A stretch of 64,000 nt of DNA, from the NCBI RefSeq assembly GCF_965223285.1, contig NZ_OZ244997.1:310001-374000 (forward strand), in the 5' to 3' direction. The DNA comes from Leptofilum sp965223285. Lineage in GTDB: Bacteria > Chloroflexota > Anaerolineae > Promineifilales > Promineifilaceae. The translations under genes were made by a program, and so were the position numbers. Shown here in pieces: positions 8,566-21,649 of the stretch. A model generated the notes under the pieces. The model had not been told where the DNA came from and searched no databases. It saw only the letters and a program-made list of their open reading frames with translations. Numbering within the stretch: the first letter of the stretch is position 1; the number at the start of each line of letters is the position of its first letter.

Positions 8566-9186
8566 TTAAGCAATAGCAGGGGTTTGGTGCAAGAAGGTAT
8601 CTTCTGAGAGCTGTTGCAAGACAAAAGCAGCAACATCAGCCCGGGAAACCTGCCCGCCTCCGATTGACGGGTCCAGACCAAATTCATATTCACCCGTGGC
8701 TGGTCCGTTGGTCAGGCCGCCAGGGCGCACAATCACCCAATCCAGACCACTTTCGCGCACAAGCTGCTCTTGCCGCTCTTTGTCTTCATACGCTTTGCGC
8801 AAGACTGTTTTCACCATCATTTTGAAAGAGCGTGAAACGCGGTCGCGGCTATCCCCCACCCCTAGCGCAGAGACAACTACCAGCCGCTTGATATGTTGCT
8901 TACTCATGCCAGCAATGATGTTTTGCGTGCCGTCAGATACTACAAAATCAGGATTATGGGCGGTATTGCCCAACGAACAGCAGACGGCTTCTGATCCTGC
9001 TAGCGTTTCTTCTACCTTTTCCAGATTAAGTACATTCCCAATTACCAGATACAGTTTGTCATGGTTTACATGGAGCCGAGACGAGTCCCGCACCAGAACG
9101 GTTACTTCATGCCCAGCTTTCAATGCCTGCTTGACAATTTCTTGCCCGGTACCACCTGTTGCCCCAAATACGGCTAATTTCATCAT
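8566..9186 (-). CDS. NAD(P)-binding SDR-like protein (NmrA/YwnB type)
   Basis: A 206-aa atypical short-chain dehydrogenase. The N-terminal dinucleotide-binding motif is AVFGATGGTGQEIV, followed by VTVLVRD after the second strand, which favours NADP(H). Later blocks ALGVGDS and VIVRPGGLTNGP match the NAD(P)H-binding family that includes YwnB and flavin reductase-like proteins; the classical YxxxK pair is not evident. A likely extended -10 (TGATATAAT, 9223-9231) lies about 40 bp upstream on the minus strand, and GCGAGG precedes the start. Substrate unknown. Confidence 0.82.
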   Translation of the reverse strand: MMKLAVFGATGGTGQEIVKQALKAGHEVTVLVRDSSRLHVNHDKLYLVIGNVLNLEKVEETLAGSEAVCCSLGNTAHNPDFVVSDGTQNIIAGMSKQHIKRLVVVSALGVGDSRDRVSRSFKMMVKTVLRKAYEDKERQEQLVRESGLDWVIVRPGGLTNGPATGEYEFGLDPSIGGGQVSRADVAAFVLQQLSEDTFLHQTPAIA

Positions 9187-9258
9187 TATGCCTCGCTTTT
9201 TTTTTACTTCTCGCGTCGCACAATTATATCAAAACGCCATTTTTGGCTATCTTGCGGG

Positions 9259-10494
9259 CTATGGCTTGTTGGAAACGGCCGTTTCTGATGAGGGTTGGCG
9301 CAACGGCCGTCGCAAAAAAATAAAGGCTGGCAACAGAGCAACCAGAGAAAGCACCATACCCAGCCAGTAAGGATAGCGTGGGTTTATGGCAAACACGATT
9401 CCCCCTAACGCCGTGCTAAAAATCGTTGCCAAACTAACGGTAGATTGATAGAGTCCCAGCACCCCACCCCGTACTTCCTCCGGCACTGTGCGGGTAGACA
9501 ACGATTGCAGCGGCGGCATCATCAGCCCCATACCAATTGGGAACAAGATAGAACCCGGAATGCCGTGCCAGGGGGCAGTTGCAATCGCCAGGAAAAACAT
9601 ACCGAAGGCACGCAGGGTGCCACCAATAATCACCAAATTCGTCTCGCCCAGCCGGGGCAATACCCGCCGAATGAGCAACGTTTGGGTCAGAAATTGAGAC
9701 AGCCCAACAATCGCCAATAAAATGCCAATGCCTAAATCCACAATTCGGTCACTGTAGTCAGCAAAAAGCACCGCATCTCCGAAAAGGGCAAACGTTGCCT
9801 GCAACAACCCAAGTGCAAACTGGCCAATGAAAGCAATTAATAAAATTGCCAACAGGGGCGTGTTGCGGACCACTTCCGCTGGGGCAATACCGCCTTGCCG
9901 CACCGCTCGGTTTTTGATGCGCTGCTCGAGGGTAAGCGTTTCTTTGAGCGTTAGCCATGTCAAGATAACGGTAAGGCCTGCCGCGACAGCCGCCATAAAA
10001 AAGGGAATGCGCGATCCAAATACGGAAGAAAGCGTTCCCCCTAACGCCGGTCCAAACACAAAGCCCAAGCCAAAGGCAGCAAAGATGTAGCCCAATGATT
10101 CCGTACGCTTTTCTGGCGGGGTGATGTCAGTGATGTACGCCTGAGCCACAATGATGTTACCGCCTGTGATGCCGTCTAGGATGCGGGCAATAAACAGGAT
10201 CGTGACGTTTGGGGCTGCACCGATGAGAATGAAGCTGAGCACGGTGCCAATTTGGCTAATGATGAGGATGGGAATACGGCCGTATTTATCTGACAACCGC
10301 CCAATAATCGGCCCAGCTAAAAATTGAGCTGCAAAGAAGGAAGAAAGCAGCAGCACATTGTATTCTGGCCGAATTTCAAACTCCCGTTGCGCATAAAGCA
10401 ACAAAATGGGCAACGCCATCGCTGCCCCGAGCATCTGCACAAACACGATGAGCAAAATGGTGAGCAGCCGTCGGTCAATATTTCTAAAATTCAT
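9259..10494 (-). CDS. MFS transporter (TetA/Bmr-like drug exporter type)
   Basis: A 411-aa protein with about 12 membrane helices. The MFS signature between helices 2 and 3 is seen as GRLSDKYGRIPIL, and the helix 5 region carries FGLGFVFGPALGGTL, similar to motif C of drug/proton antiporters. It is therefore probably an exporter of small amphiphilic compounds. It stands alone on the minus strand; no regulator gene is adjacent. The last residues (PSSETAVSN) are encoded across copies of the ACGGCCGT palindrome. Confidence 0.85.
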   Translation of the reverse strand: MNFRNIDRRLLTILLIVFVQMLGAAMALPILLLYAQREFEIRPEYNVLLLSSFFAAQFLAGPIIGRLSDKYGRIPILIISQIGTVLSFILIGAAPNVTILFIARILDGITGGNIIVAQAYITDITPPEKRTESLGYIFAAFGLGFVFGPALGGTLSSVFGSRIPFFMAAVAAGLTVILTWLTLKETLTLEQRIKNRAVRQGGIAPAEVVRNTPLLAILLIAFIGQFALGLLQATFALFGDAVLFADYSDRIVDLGIGILLAIVGLSQFLTQTLLIRRVLPRLGETNLVIIGGTLRAFGMFFLAIATAPWHGIPGSILFPIGMGLMMPPLQSLSTRTVPEEVRGGVLGLYQSTVSLATIFSTALGGIVFAINPRYPYWLGMVLSLVALLPAFIFLRRPLRQPSSETAVSNKP

Positions 10495-10552
10495 GGGTAA
10501 ATGGGCTGCACAGTGAGCTGGCAGCCTCTCCTTGTTGTTTCTGGTTGGGCAG

Positions 10553-11293
10553 CTAATTATCGGACGGGTTTGTTGTGGGAGGTGGTGATTTGGAAGCGGC
10601 CGTTTCTTCCCTAGTATCAGTCACAATCATGCTTTCTTGTAGGCGGGCAATATGTAGCTGATCGAGCCGCTGTTCGTATTGAAGGCCAATCTCGTCAAAA
10701 TAGCCTGATAAATCCCGCCACGCCGTTGCCATTTGGGTGCGCGTGCGAGCCATCATCTCATCCTCTTGCTTGCGCCGCAGCCACCGCCAGCTAGAGCGCA
10801 AAATATGGCGCACATTGGCCACAACCTCCTGTGCCAACTGCGTTAGCGGACTGATTGTTAGCTCGTCCAAGACCTGGTGCAGTGCCTGCGCAGCCAACGC
10901 CGCCCCTTCCTGGTGCGCTAAATCGCCTCGTTCGATCATCTTGTCCAGCAAATAGGCACGATGCCAATATAAACTGAGCTTGTCTGTCGCCTCTTTCACT
11001 GTGAGGAAGTACAAAATAGTGCGGTAGGTGCGCTTAAGCAGCAGCCAAACCAGCTCCAGCGGCCACAACAGGCAACCTACGCAGCTAATCTGCCCCCTAT
11101 TAATTTGGCGAACGATTTCTGGAGGAAGGGTACGGCCGTTTCGCTTGGCAATTGCCTGCGGCATCCGCCGCTTAAAAATCCACTCAAACAGCAAATCGAC
11201 TAAAGGAATCGGGATGAGAATCGCCAAACCGGCCAGCGTGGCATCAACGTAAATCGCCCAATCAAATTTCTCGTCTCGTAAATCAGACTCCAA
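10553..11293 (-). CDS. Conserved-looking membrane protein of unknown function
   Basis: A 246-aa protein that I do not recognise. One hydrophobic stretch lies at about residues 14-36 (ATLAGLAILIPIPLVDLLFEW) and a second at about 75-100. The remainder is helical and charged, ending in a Thr/Ser/Pro-rich tail. The only good early start is a TTG at 11293, and that codon and its ribosome binding site (GGAGATTAGAGA) are both supplied by a copy of the dispersed GGAGATT repeat. It follows the VOC gene by 3 bp and is probably co-transcribed with it. Confidence 0.6.
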   Translation of the reverse strand: MESDLRDEKFDWAIYVDATLAGLAILIPIPLVDLLFEWIFKRRMPQAIAKRNGRTLPPEIVRQINRGQISCVGCLLWPLELVWLLLKRTYRTILYFLTVKEATDKLSLYWHRAYLLDKMIERGDLAHQEGAALAAQALHQVLDELTISPLTQLAQEVVANVRHILRSSWRWLRRKQEDEMMARTRTQMATAWRDLSGYFDEIGLQYEQRLDQLHIARLQESMIVTDTREETAASKSPPPTTNPSDN

Positions 11294-11315
11294 TCTCTAA
11301 TCTCCACTCTCTAAA
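11284..11315. repeat. GGAGATTGGAGATTAG dispersed repeat, single arm
   Basis: ACTCCAATCTCTAATCTCC on the plus strand. It belongs with the fold-back copies at 28081-28118 and 31581-31639. It spans the junction of two minus-strand genes and supplies the start region of the downstream one. Confidence 0.5.
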
Positions 11316-11719
11316 TGTTGCGTTGGCTTCGGCCACGATGAGTCTAAAAAAGTCTGAATCTCAATCAAATACCCATTGGGATCACGCACAAAGCATTGGT
11401 AGATGTTGAATTTCTCATTCAGCGTTGGTGGTTTTTCGATGGCCACCCCCTGCCCCACCAGATATTCATGCCACCCATCCACGTCTGGGGTCACCAGGGT
11501 GAGCATGATGTTGTTGGTCGCTGGTAGCGCATCCATGTGCTGCCCCAATGTCTGGCAAAATCCCAAATAAGCATCCCCACCACTGGCGTAAATGCGGCAG
11601 CTACCCTGATCCAGCACCAGCTTCAGGCCAAGGATTTGTTCGTAGAAGACGGCCGTTTCTGCTAAATCTTGCGCGTGCAAAAACGTTATCTGCTGTTCAA
11701 TTGGGGGTCTATATTTCAT
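11297..11719 (-). CDS. VOC/glyoxalase-fold protein
   Basis: A 140-aa protein of the vicinal oxygen chelate superfamily, which includes glyoxalase I, fosfomycin resistance proteins and dioxygenases. It shows two beta-alpha-beta-beta-beta halves: ITFLHAQDLAETAVFYEQILGLKL starts the first and FVRDPNGYLIEIQTF ends the second, with the C-terminal Glu that usually binds metal. The substrate class cannot be assigned. It is upstream of the unknown membrane protein at 10553-11293. Confidence 0.8.
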   Translation of the reverse strand: MKYRPPIEQQITFLHAQDLAETAVFYEQILGLKLVLDQGSCRIYASGGDAYLGFCQTLGQHMDALPATNNIMLTLVTPDVDGWHEYLVGQGVAIEKPPTLNEKFNIYQCFVRDPNGYLIEIQTFLDSSWPKPTQHLESGD

Positions 11720-11974
11720 AAAAATGGCTATGCGAATTCTATTGAGTTAAACAAGGTTTGGCAAATATAGCTGATCGTGTCGTATTGTCCATAGTCTATG
11801 TATTATCAATGATGAAAATTTCACACTTCTTTCCACCCCTCTACGTTGCCGGATCAGCTCTTCGTGGAATCAAATGGTTCAGAATTAGCGACCTTGAATC
11901 CCTACCTATGCTTCGTGCTATTCAATCAAAGATGAGTGTAAAATATGATTAATATATCGACTACGGAGAGAAAA

Positions 11975-12430
11975 GTGACAAGAGAAGCAAGACATATACG
12001 ACCATTCCACCCAACCGATCAAGATGCAACCAAAAAACTCATCCTTAATGGTTTGACTGACCATTGGGGCACACTCGATCCCACACTTAATCCTGATCTC
12101 AACAACATCTCCCGAAGTTATCAGGGGGGAACTTTTTTATTGGTCATCATAGATAGCGAAATTGTTGGCTGTGGGGCATTAATCCAAGAAAAAGGGGCAA
12201 AGAGAATTGGCCGTATCGTCCGGATGTCAGTCAAAAAAGAAAATCGCCGACAAGGGATTGGGCAGCTACTTTTGAAACACCTGGAAACGGCCGCCAAACG
12301 CCGCAAATTTAATAAAATCGTCCTCGAAACCACCGAAACCTGGCATAACGCGATTACCTTCTACCAAACCAACGGCTACACAATCATCGGCTACTGGGGC
12401 GGCGATACTCACTTTGAGAAAATAATTTAA
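11975..12430 (+). CDS. GNAT family N-acetyltransferase
   Basis: A 151-aa acetyltransferase. The opening ARHIRPFHPTDQDATKKL is the usual first strand and helix, and the acetyl-CoA binding motif A is RMSVKKENRRQGIGQLLLKHL, matching R/Q-x-x-G-x-G/A. NAITFYQTNGY closes the fold. A GTG at 11975 is chosen because GGAG lies 8 nt before it; an ATG at 11945 is in frame but has no ribosome binding site. The gene converges with the MFS gene at 12427, and the two stop codons overlap within TTAA. The acceptor substrate is unknown. Confidence 0.85.
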   Translation: MTREARHIRPFHPTDQDATKKLILNGLTDHWGTLDPTLNPDLNNISRSYQGGTFLLVIIDSEIVGCGALIQEKGAKRIGRIVRMSVKKENRRQGIGQLLLKHLETAAKRRKFNKIVLETTETWHNAITFYQTNGYTIIGYWGGDTHFEKII

Positions 12431-13731
12431 TCACCTGCATACCAAAACGCCTGCACACGCTGATCCATCGAATTGCGCTTAGACCAAGTATAAAAACTGA
12501 TCCAACCAAATGAAAACAGCACTCCCATCCCGGCAAATAGTACGGTCGTCTGGTTCAATCCCCACATCGGTGAATCCTGGAAAATCCCCGCCAGCAAAGT
12601 CGAAATGGATTGCGTCAACGTTAACATCGCAAACTCAAAGGCAAACACCCGTCCCCGGTACCTGTCTGGCACCACAATTTGCAATAAAACGGCCGAAAAC
12701 ACCCATATCGTCCCACTGCCAACCGTCCGCACCAGCGTTGCCAGCAAAAACAAACCGAAAGTCGGCGCAACGCCCAGCCCCCAAATCCCAACCGATACCA
12801 GTACCATGCCAATTGCTGAACCCAAAATCAACCTTGGCGGACGACTGCCCAACAGCCGCCGCATGAACAACGGCCCCAAGCCAGTCCCCAAACCGCTAAT
12901 GACATAAATAATGCCCAGCGAGGCTGTCCCTCCGTCTTCAATTCGAAACGTTTCTGCAAGAGGAAAAATCGTCAAAGGAAACACATTTTCCGCAAAACTA
13001 ATCTCTAATACATTCACAGCCCCCCAAACCAAAGACCCCGTCGCCTTAATTAAGCTGAGAATCAGGAGATACGGCCGTCCCCACAAATAACGAAACCCAT
13101 CTACAAAATCTAGCCACCCACCCTGGCTACCTTCACCCTCTGCAGATTCTTGAACCTTCAACACAACACGGCTAATGAGCCAACCCGAAAGCAAAAAAGT
13201 AAACCCATCTAGCACAAAAGCCGTCTCTGCTCCAAAAACGGCCGCCACGATTCCACCCAGCAGCGCCCCAAGGGCCAGCATCGTGCTCCAAGTAAAGCTA
13301 TCAAGTGCATTTGCCGTCACCAACTCCTTTCGGTCAACCACCATCGCTACCACGGCGGAACGCGCAGGCGTAAACAGTGCACTTAAAGCAAACTGAGCCA
13401 CTGTCAGCAAGTAAAAAAGCCACACCTGCCCCGTTATCCCCACAATCAAGAAGCCCCACACCACAAATGCCCGCAAAACATCGGATACCACCATGAGCAT
13501 TTTGCGGTCATACCGGTCAGCTAAAACACCAGCCAAAGGACTAAAGGCAAATAGTGGCAAAAATCGAGCCAAAAAAAGGTAGCTAATTGCTACCCCAGCG
13601 TTGCTCAACTCTGTTATCAATTCAGCTGCCGCAATCAGATTAAACCAATCACCCAACAACGAAACAACATTACCCAACCATAAATAACGGTAATCTAAAT
13701 TCCGCCTTAACAGAGAAATATACTCTTGCAT
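12427..13731 (-). CDS. MFS transporter (EntS/MFS_3-like)
   Basis: A 434-aa protein with about 12 membrane helices. The start MQEYISLLRRNLDYRYLWLG and the loop LAGVLADRYDRKMLMV (helix 2-3 signature) match the MFS_3/enterobactin exporter-like group common in actinobacteria and Chloroflexota. The motif RSAVVAMVVDRKELVTANAL after helix 4 also fits this group. The ATG at 13731 is preferred to a TTG five codons upstream. It lies just downstream of the 5S rRNA gene, on the same strand as the rRNA operon, with the rRNA terminator between them. Substrate unknown. Confidence 0.85.
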   Translation of the reverse strand: MQEYISLLRRNLDYRYLWLGNVVSLLGDWFNLIAAAELITELSNAGVAISYLFLARFLPLFAFSPLAGVLADRYDRKMLMVVSDVLRAFVVWGFLIVGITGQVWLFYLLTVAQFALSALFTPARSAVVAMVVDRKELVTANALDSFTWSTMLALGALLGGIVAAVFGAETAFVLDGFTFLLSGWLISRVVLKVQESAEGEGSQGGWLDFVDGFRYLWGRPYLLILSLIKATGSLVWGAVNVLEISFAENVFPLTIFPLAETFRIEDGGTASLGIIYVISGLGTGLGPLFMRRLLGSRPPRLILGSAIGMVLVSVGIWGLGVAPTFGLFLLATLVRTVGSGTIWVFSAVLLQIVVPDRYRGRVFAFEFAMLTLTQSISTLLAGIFQDSPMWGLNQTTVLFAGMGVLFSFGWISFYTWSKRNSMDQRVQAFWYAGD

Positions 13732-13770
13732 TAACAACCCGCTCAATTAGGAAAAATAGAGGAAAAGAGG

Positions 13771-13790
13771 AAAATAAAAAGGCCTCTTGG
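13771..13790 (-). terminator. rRNA operon terminator
   Basis: On the minus strand the 5S terminal helix (GGTCTCTTGG with CCAAGAGGCC) is directly followed by TTTTTATTTT, which would act as an intrinsic terminator. Confidence 0.55.
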
Positions 13791-13901
13791 CAATGACCTA
13801 CTCTCCCAGGGAGTCACCCCCCAAGTACCATCAGCGCTAGCGAGCTTAACTTCCGGGTTCGGGATGGGACCGGGTGTACCTTCGCCGCTCAAATCACCAA
13901 G
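13786..13901 (-). rRNA. rrf: 5S ribosomal RNA
   Basis: On the minus strand the sequence shows CCCATCCCGAACCCGGAAG and GGGAGAGTAGGTCATTGCC, both conserved in 5S rRNA, enclosed by the complementary ends CTTGGTG and CATTGCCAAG. The length is about 116 nt. It is the last gene of the operon. Confidence 0.93.
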
Positions 13902-13976
13902 AGACCTTCTTATAAACAAATTAGGTCATCTAAAACTAAATAATAATCATTCTAAAATTGCACAACGTCAGAAAAC

Positions 13977-13992
13977 CGAATTCTCCGTATCA
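13977..13992. repeat. 23S processing stem, 3' arm
   Basis: CGAATTCTCCGTATCA is the exact complement of 16961-16976 on the other side of 23S, so the precursor would form a 16-bp helix typical of RNase III processing. Confidence 0.8.
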
Positions 13993-13996
13993 AGTG

Positions 13997-16957
<2,961 letters not shown>

Positions 16958-16960
16958 ACA

Positions 16961-16976
16961 TGATACGGAGAATTCG
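16961..16976. repeat. 23S processing stem, 5' arm
   Basis: TGATACGGAGAATTCG, exact complement of 13977-13992. Confidence 0.8.
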
Positions 16977-17037
16977 ACTTTCTCACGTACATTGTTACTT
17001 GATGCACAATTTGTAGAAATTTTGCGATTACTATTTA

Positions 17038-17051
17038 GTTATTAAAGAACG
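17038..17051 (-). promoter_or_regulatory. boxA-like antitermination signal before 23S
   Basis: The minus strand reads GTTCTTTAATAACT, close to the boxA consensus TGCTCTTTAACA used by NusB/NusE antitermination. It lies downstream of a predicted terminator inside the operon. Confidence 0.4.
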
Positions 17052-17090
17052 TAGGCTTTTACACCTTCTAGCTACATCTTTTAAGTAACT

Positions 17091-17126
17091 AGCTTTTGGG
17101 AAGAATAAATATTTTTCCCAAAAGCT
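17091..17126. repeat. Perfect 12-bp hairpin in the rRNA spacer
   Basis: AGCTTTTGGGAA and TTCCCAAAAGCT are exact complements around a 12-nt AT-rich loop, between tRNA-Ala and 23S. A role in processing is likely but not shown. Confidence 0.6.
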
Positions 17127-17153
17127 AACAACCTAAATTTTTACCTATAAAAC

Positions 17154-17176
17154 AAAAAATCCGGCACTTAGCCGGA
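17154..17176 (-). terminator. Intrinsic-type terminator inside the rRNA operon
   Basis: On the minus strand TCCGGC-taagt-GCCGGA is followed by TTTTTTG. It sits between tRNA-Ala and 23S, so full operon transcription would require readthrough or antitermination. Confidence 0.5.
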
Positions 17177-17284
17177 GTTCATATAGAAAAATATGAAGAG
17201 GGCTAAAATGCTGTAGGTCAAAAAATAATTCGTTTAATCAAAGTTGGTTATATACCTTTAGTTTGATTATTAAATTTTAAACTG

Positions 17285-17357
17285 TGGAGATGAGGAGGCT
17301 CGAACTCCTGACCTCCGCCGTGCAAAGGCGGCGCTCTCCCAACTGAGCTACATCCCC
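17285..17357 (-). tRNA. tRNA-Ala (TGC)
   Basis: A 73-nt cloverleaf on the minus strand. The acceptor is GGGGATG/CATCTCC, the D arm GCTC...GAGC, the anticodon stem-loop CCGCC-TTTGCAC-GGCGG with anticodon TGC, and the T arm AGGAG-TTCGAGC-CTCCT. CCA is not encoded. Confidence 0.95.
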
Positions 17358-17364
17358 AAAAAGG

Positions 17365-17438
17365 TGGGCCTGGTTGGACTCGAACCAACGACCTCTCCCT
17401 TATCAGAGGAACGCTCTAACCAGCTGAGCTACAGGCCC
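17365..17438 (-). tRNA. tRNA-Ile (GAT)
   Basis: A 74-nt cloverleaf on the minus strand with acceptor GGGCCTG/CAGGCCC, anticodon loop CTGATAA (anticodon GAT) and T arm GTTGG-TTCGAGT-CCAAC. It lies 7 nt before tRNA-Ala. A complete CCA is not encoded. Confidence 0.95.
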
Positions 17439-17607
17439 TTAGCTATTCAACAACACGGTAACAAACAAGCTGACAAGTTAATAAAGGTGCAATTTTACCT
17501 TAACCGCTGAAAAGTGATAAAAACAATAGGTAAAGTTGGGACATCTCATATTTACAAGATGTTTGACCTGGAGTGTACAAAGCTTTCCAGCTTCGCATGA
17601 ACTCCTT

Positions 17608-19115
<1,508 letters not shown>

Positions 19116-19772
19116 GAATTTATATCCGTGGTATTACCACAGAACTACTTTTGATTTGACTCTTGAACCCAAGCTTTACTGTCTTGTTTTCATCACTTTT
19201 CAGTTGTCAAGGTGCAACACAAGTTACCATGCTATCCACTGTTATCAACAGTATAGAGAACAAAAAACGACTCTGAGCGAGCCGCTTCATTTCTTACTAC
19301 TTCTCTGATGCTCTTAAGCTGGGTGTGAACTTGTGATGGATGTTTTGCCTTTTGCAACGACATCCGCTGTAATCAACAGCGCAGTAATTTACCATAGTCT
19401 ATTTGTGCTGTCAAGAACAATTTTCAATTTGCTTGATGTGATTTTTTGAAGTTATCTATATCACATCAACGAGGCGGGATTATAACTATGGCAGTTTCCA
19501 GTGTCAAGCTAAATTACAAGCTATTTTTAGATTTGTCTGACATTTCATCTGCTTAGCTACACCTTGCCCTGCACTCTCGCGACTTTGTATACCTTATTAT
19601 ATATGGGGGTTTTTGGCGATTTCAAATGAGATCACAATTTTTTCAATCTATTACATATATCTTGCTAGATCATCAGGTGTTTTACCCGCATTCAGCTATG
19701 TTTTGATGATTATGAGGGCGATTTGCACGTAAAACGAGCTGCACATGAATGGCTCAGCGATCGATCAAAAGA
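19116..19772. other. rRNA operon leader and upstream spacer
   Basis: No gene is visible. It contains the probable rRNA promoter (19396-19424) with a leader of about 275 nt before 16S. Upstream of the promoter (19430-19770) the sequence is AT-rich, as expected of an UP-element region, and nothing else is recognised. Confidence 0.6.
19396..19424 (-). promoter_or_regulatory. rRNA operon promoter
   Basis: On the minus strand TTGACA (19424-19419), a 17-bp spacer ending in TGG, then TAAATT (19401-19396): a consensus -35 with an extended -10. Confidence 0.6.
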
Positions 19773-20345
19773 TCATGTGTGAAGTTCAATAATTTGCTTG
19801 CGCAAGTCTTCTGCGGTTTCAAATTGTTGCATTAGGGGATGGTCTTCGATGAGCTGCTCTAGGAGGGCTAGTGCCAAGCTAAAGGTTTGGCTGCGATTAG
19901 CACCGAACACAGCATTTAATGTGCCGTGGGAACGGCCGAGTTCAATTACTTGTTGCGGTGATACGCGGATTGATGTCCAACTTGGCTCTTTTTCATCTTT
20001 TGTGGGCAATGGTAAATCCCAAAGGAGATAGAGTGATTCCAGATCGGTGATACCCTCTGGCATTTCGCGATTGCGATCGGCAACGGCCCGACGCAGTGCT
20101 TCCAGACGGGCTGAAAGAACAGAAATTGAGAGATCAGGAATGTCGGCACGGCTGATGGCGTCGCCCAAAAGACCAGCTAGCTGTTTCATCTGCTTCTTCT
20201 GGGATTTAGCCAGAGCGACGTAAACATTTTGCCGGCTCACGTTGCGTGACGGCCGTCCTCTCTTCGGTTTTTCTTTAAGGAGAGCTGCTAATGTACTGGC
20301 ACGCTCTTTGGCGTCACTCTCTGATTTTTCGTTTTTTTGGCTCAT
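19773..20345 (-). CDS. Unknown protein with AT-hook-like motif, ATPase partner
   Basis: A 190-aa protein I do not recognise. The first 30 residues are charged and end in KPKRGRPSRN, which contains the RGRP core of AT-hook DNA-binding motifs. The middle is helical (AKSQKKQMKQLAGLLGDAI and SARLEALRRAVADR), followed by the more compact C-terminal half. It starts 9 bp after the stop codon of the ATPase gene and is surely in the same operon. By context it may be a DNA-binding partner of that ATPase; this is inference. Confidence 0.6.
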   Translation of the reverse strand: MSQKNEKSESDAKERASTLAALLKEKPKRGRPSRNVSRQNVYVALAKSQKKQMKQLAGLLGDAISRADIPDLSISVLSARLEALRRAVADRNREMPEGITDLESLYLLWDLPLPTKDEKEPSWTSIRVSPQQVIELGRSHGTLNAVFGANRSQTFSLALALLEQLIEDHPLMQQFETAEDLRKQIIELHT

Positions 20346-20354
20346 GACCCTCGT

Positions 20355-21233
20355 TTATTCTGATGCTCGCCGGTAATCGTCATGTTGCTCCAAAAACGCA
20401 TTGACAAATTGCTCATCAATTTGTGAGAGATTGTCGTGCGTTAGAAACTCCAGGCAGAGATGCAAACACAATAAGCATATGCTGCGAGGATAGCCACGTG
20501 TTTCCCGCCAAATCGGCAAGATAGCCTCGTCTGTAAACAAAACGCCTTGTTTAGAGTCACGGCCCGCTGCCAACAGACGATATTCGATTAGAGATTTGGT
20601 ATCGTCTGGGGTAAGTGGGTCGAGTGATGAGCGCGTTGCCACCCTATCATTGAAGTCTGGCGATTCACGGAGGTTTATATCTAGCTCTGGCCGCCCTAAT
20701 AAAACTAGCTGATACGCTTTGCCACCGCGTGGGTCTCTGAAGTTGAGCAGGCGGCGTAATTCGACAAACTGCTCTGGACTAAGCTCATGAGCCTCATCAA
20801 CGATAATGAGTGGCAATACCCCCCTTTCGCTTTCTTCAACCAAAAAGGCACGAAATTCGTTGAGCTGATCCTCAGTGGCGCGGCGGGTGCGCAGGCCAAA
20901 TTCAGCCGCTATGCGCCGCAAGAGAAGCAGCCCGCTCTTCTTAGGGGCCTCATCAATCTTGGCGGCTGTAAAGTCGGGCCGTCTATCATACCGACTGTGA
21001 AACCACGAAGCGAGTGTTGTTTTGCCTGTGCCAATTTCACCAACGATGACTGAAGCCCCCTGCCCAGCTTCCACCATGTAGCTCACCTTGGACAGTGCGC
21101 GTCTGGTTTCTGTGGATAAGTACATAAATCTGGGGTCTGCTTCAATGGTGAACGGGGGAACAACAACCCCTAGCCTATCCCAATCGGGGGAGTATTGATT
21201 GAAATCAAGTGTAAAAGGTGTCGATTCGCTCAT
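20355..21233 (-). CDS. AAA ATPase of the ExeA/TniB type
   Basis: A 292-aa AAA+ protein. Walker A is GEIGTGKTTL (about residue 63), Walker B is LPLIIVDEAHEL, and a sensor-like LVLLGRPELDINL follows; the opening YLSTETRRALSKVSYMVEAG resembles the region before Walker A in ExeA/GspA and in transposon target-selection ATPases. No transposase, Tn7-like gene or type II secretion gene is nearby, so its role is open. The promoter at 21240-21268 places transcription start on the ATG. The 190-aa partner follows after 9 bp. Confidence 0.78.
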   Translation of the reverse strand: MSESTPFTLDFNQYSPDWDRLGVVVPPFTIEADPRFMYLSTETRRALSKVSYMVEAGQGASVIVGEIGTGKTTLASWFHSRYDRRPDFTAAKIDEAPKKSGLLLLRRIAAEFGLRTRRATEDQLNEFRAFLVEESERGVLPLIIVDEAHELSPEQFVELRRLLNFRDPRGGKAYQLVLLGRPELDINLRESPDFNDRVATRSSLDPLTPDDTKSLIEYRLLAAGRDSKQGVLFTDEAILPIWRETRGYPRSICLLCLHLCLEFLTHDNLSQIDEQFVNAFLEQHDDYRRASE

Positions 21234-21239
21234 TGTAAT

Positions 21240-21268
21240 ATAGTATACAAGTCAGTTTCGGTTGTCAA
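21240..21268 (-). promoter_or_regulatory. Leaderless promoter of the ATPase operon
   Basis: TTGACA (21268-21263), 17-bp spacer, TACTAT (21245-21240) on the minus strand. Transcription is expected at 21233, the A of the start codon. Confidence 0.6.
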
Positions 21269-21346
21269 TAGTAAGATAAACAGCACATCTTTGGGTAGTT
21301 AGGCATATAAAAGTTTCAAAACACAAATCTATATGCTATAGATTGG

Positions 21347-21375
21347 TTGACATAGTCTATTTATTCTGATAGACT
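21347..21375 (+). promoter_or_regulatory. Plus-strand promoter facing the structured RNA
   Basis: TTGACA, 17-bp spacer, TAGACT preceded by TGA (extended -10). A transcript would run from about 21382 towards the 428-aa gene, or end at the shared hairpin at 21623-21650. It contains small hairpins (AGAGCT/AGCTCT and GTTCGC/GCGAAC). Confidence 0.45.
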
Positions 21376-21616
21376 GGCACCAATTACGGATTATGTATAT
21401 CAAAAAGGCGAAATATAGGCATAACTGTGTGGATATATGCAGAGCTAAATCTATAAGCTCTAGTTGCTGTCTGCAAGCAAGTTACGACTCTATTCAAACG
21501 GTTTGCTGGTTGCGTACTTAGAGTGATGTTTTAGGGGTGTGCAATTACGGCCGTTTCCCGCCACTGTAACTAAATCTGTGAGGTTGTTCGCCTGATATTT
21601 AACTTCGCGAACGAAT

Positions 21617-21649
21617 AAAAAAAGGCCAAGCGTTTAAACGCCTGGCCTT
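21617..21649 (-). terminator. Intrinsic terminator of the structured RNA
   Basis: On the minus strand AAGGCCAGGCGTTT pairs with AAACGCTTGGCCTT (one G-U), followed by seven T residues. Confidence 0.75.

Noticed and set aside
11758..11952. 64-aa plus-strand frame upstream of the acetyltransferase
   Set aside because: TTG start without ribosome binding site, no recognisable motif, and its end overlaps the next gene; probably chance or a remnant.
20355..21233. Tn7-like or CRISPR-associated transposon ATPase
   Set aside because: No transposase, TniQ, cas genes or repeat array were seen nearby, so only the ATPase type is stated.
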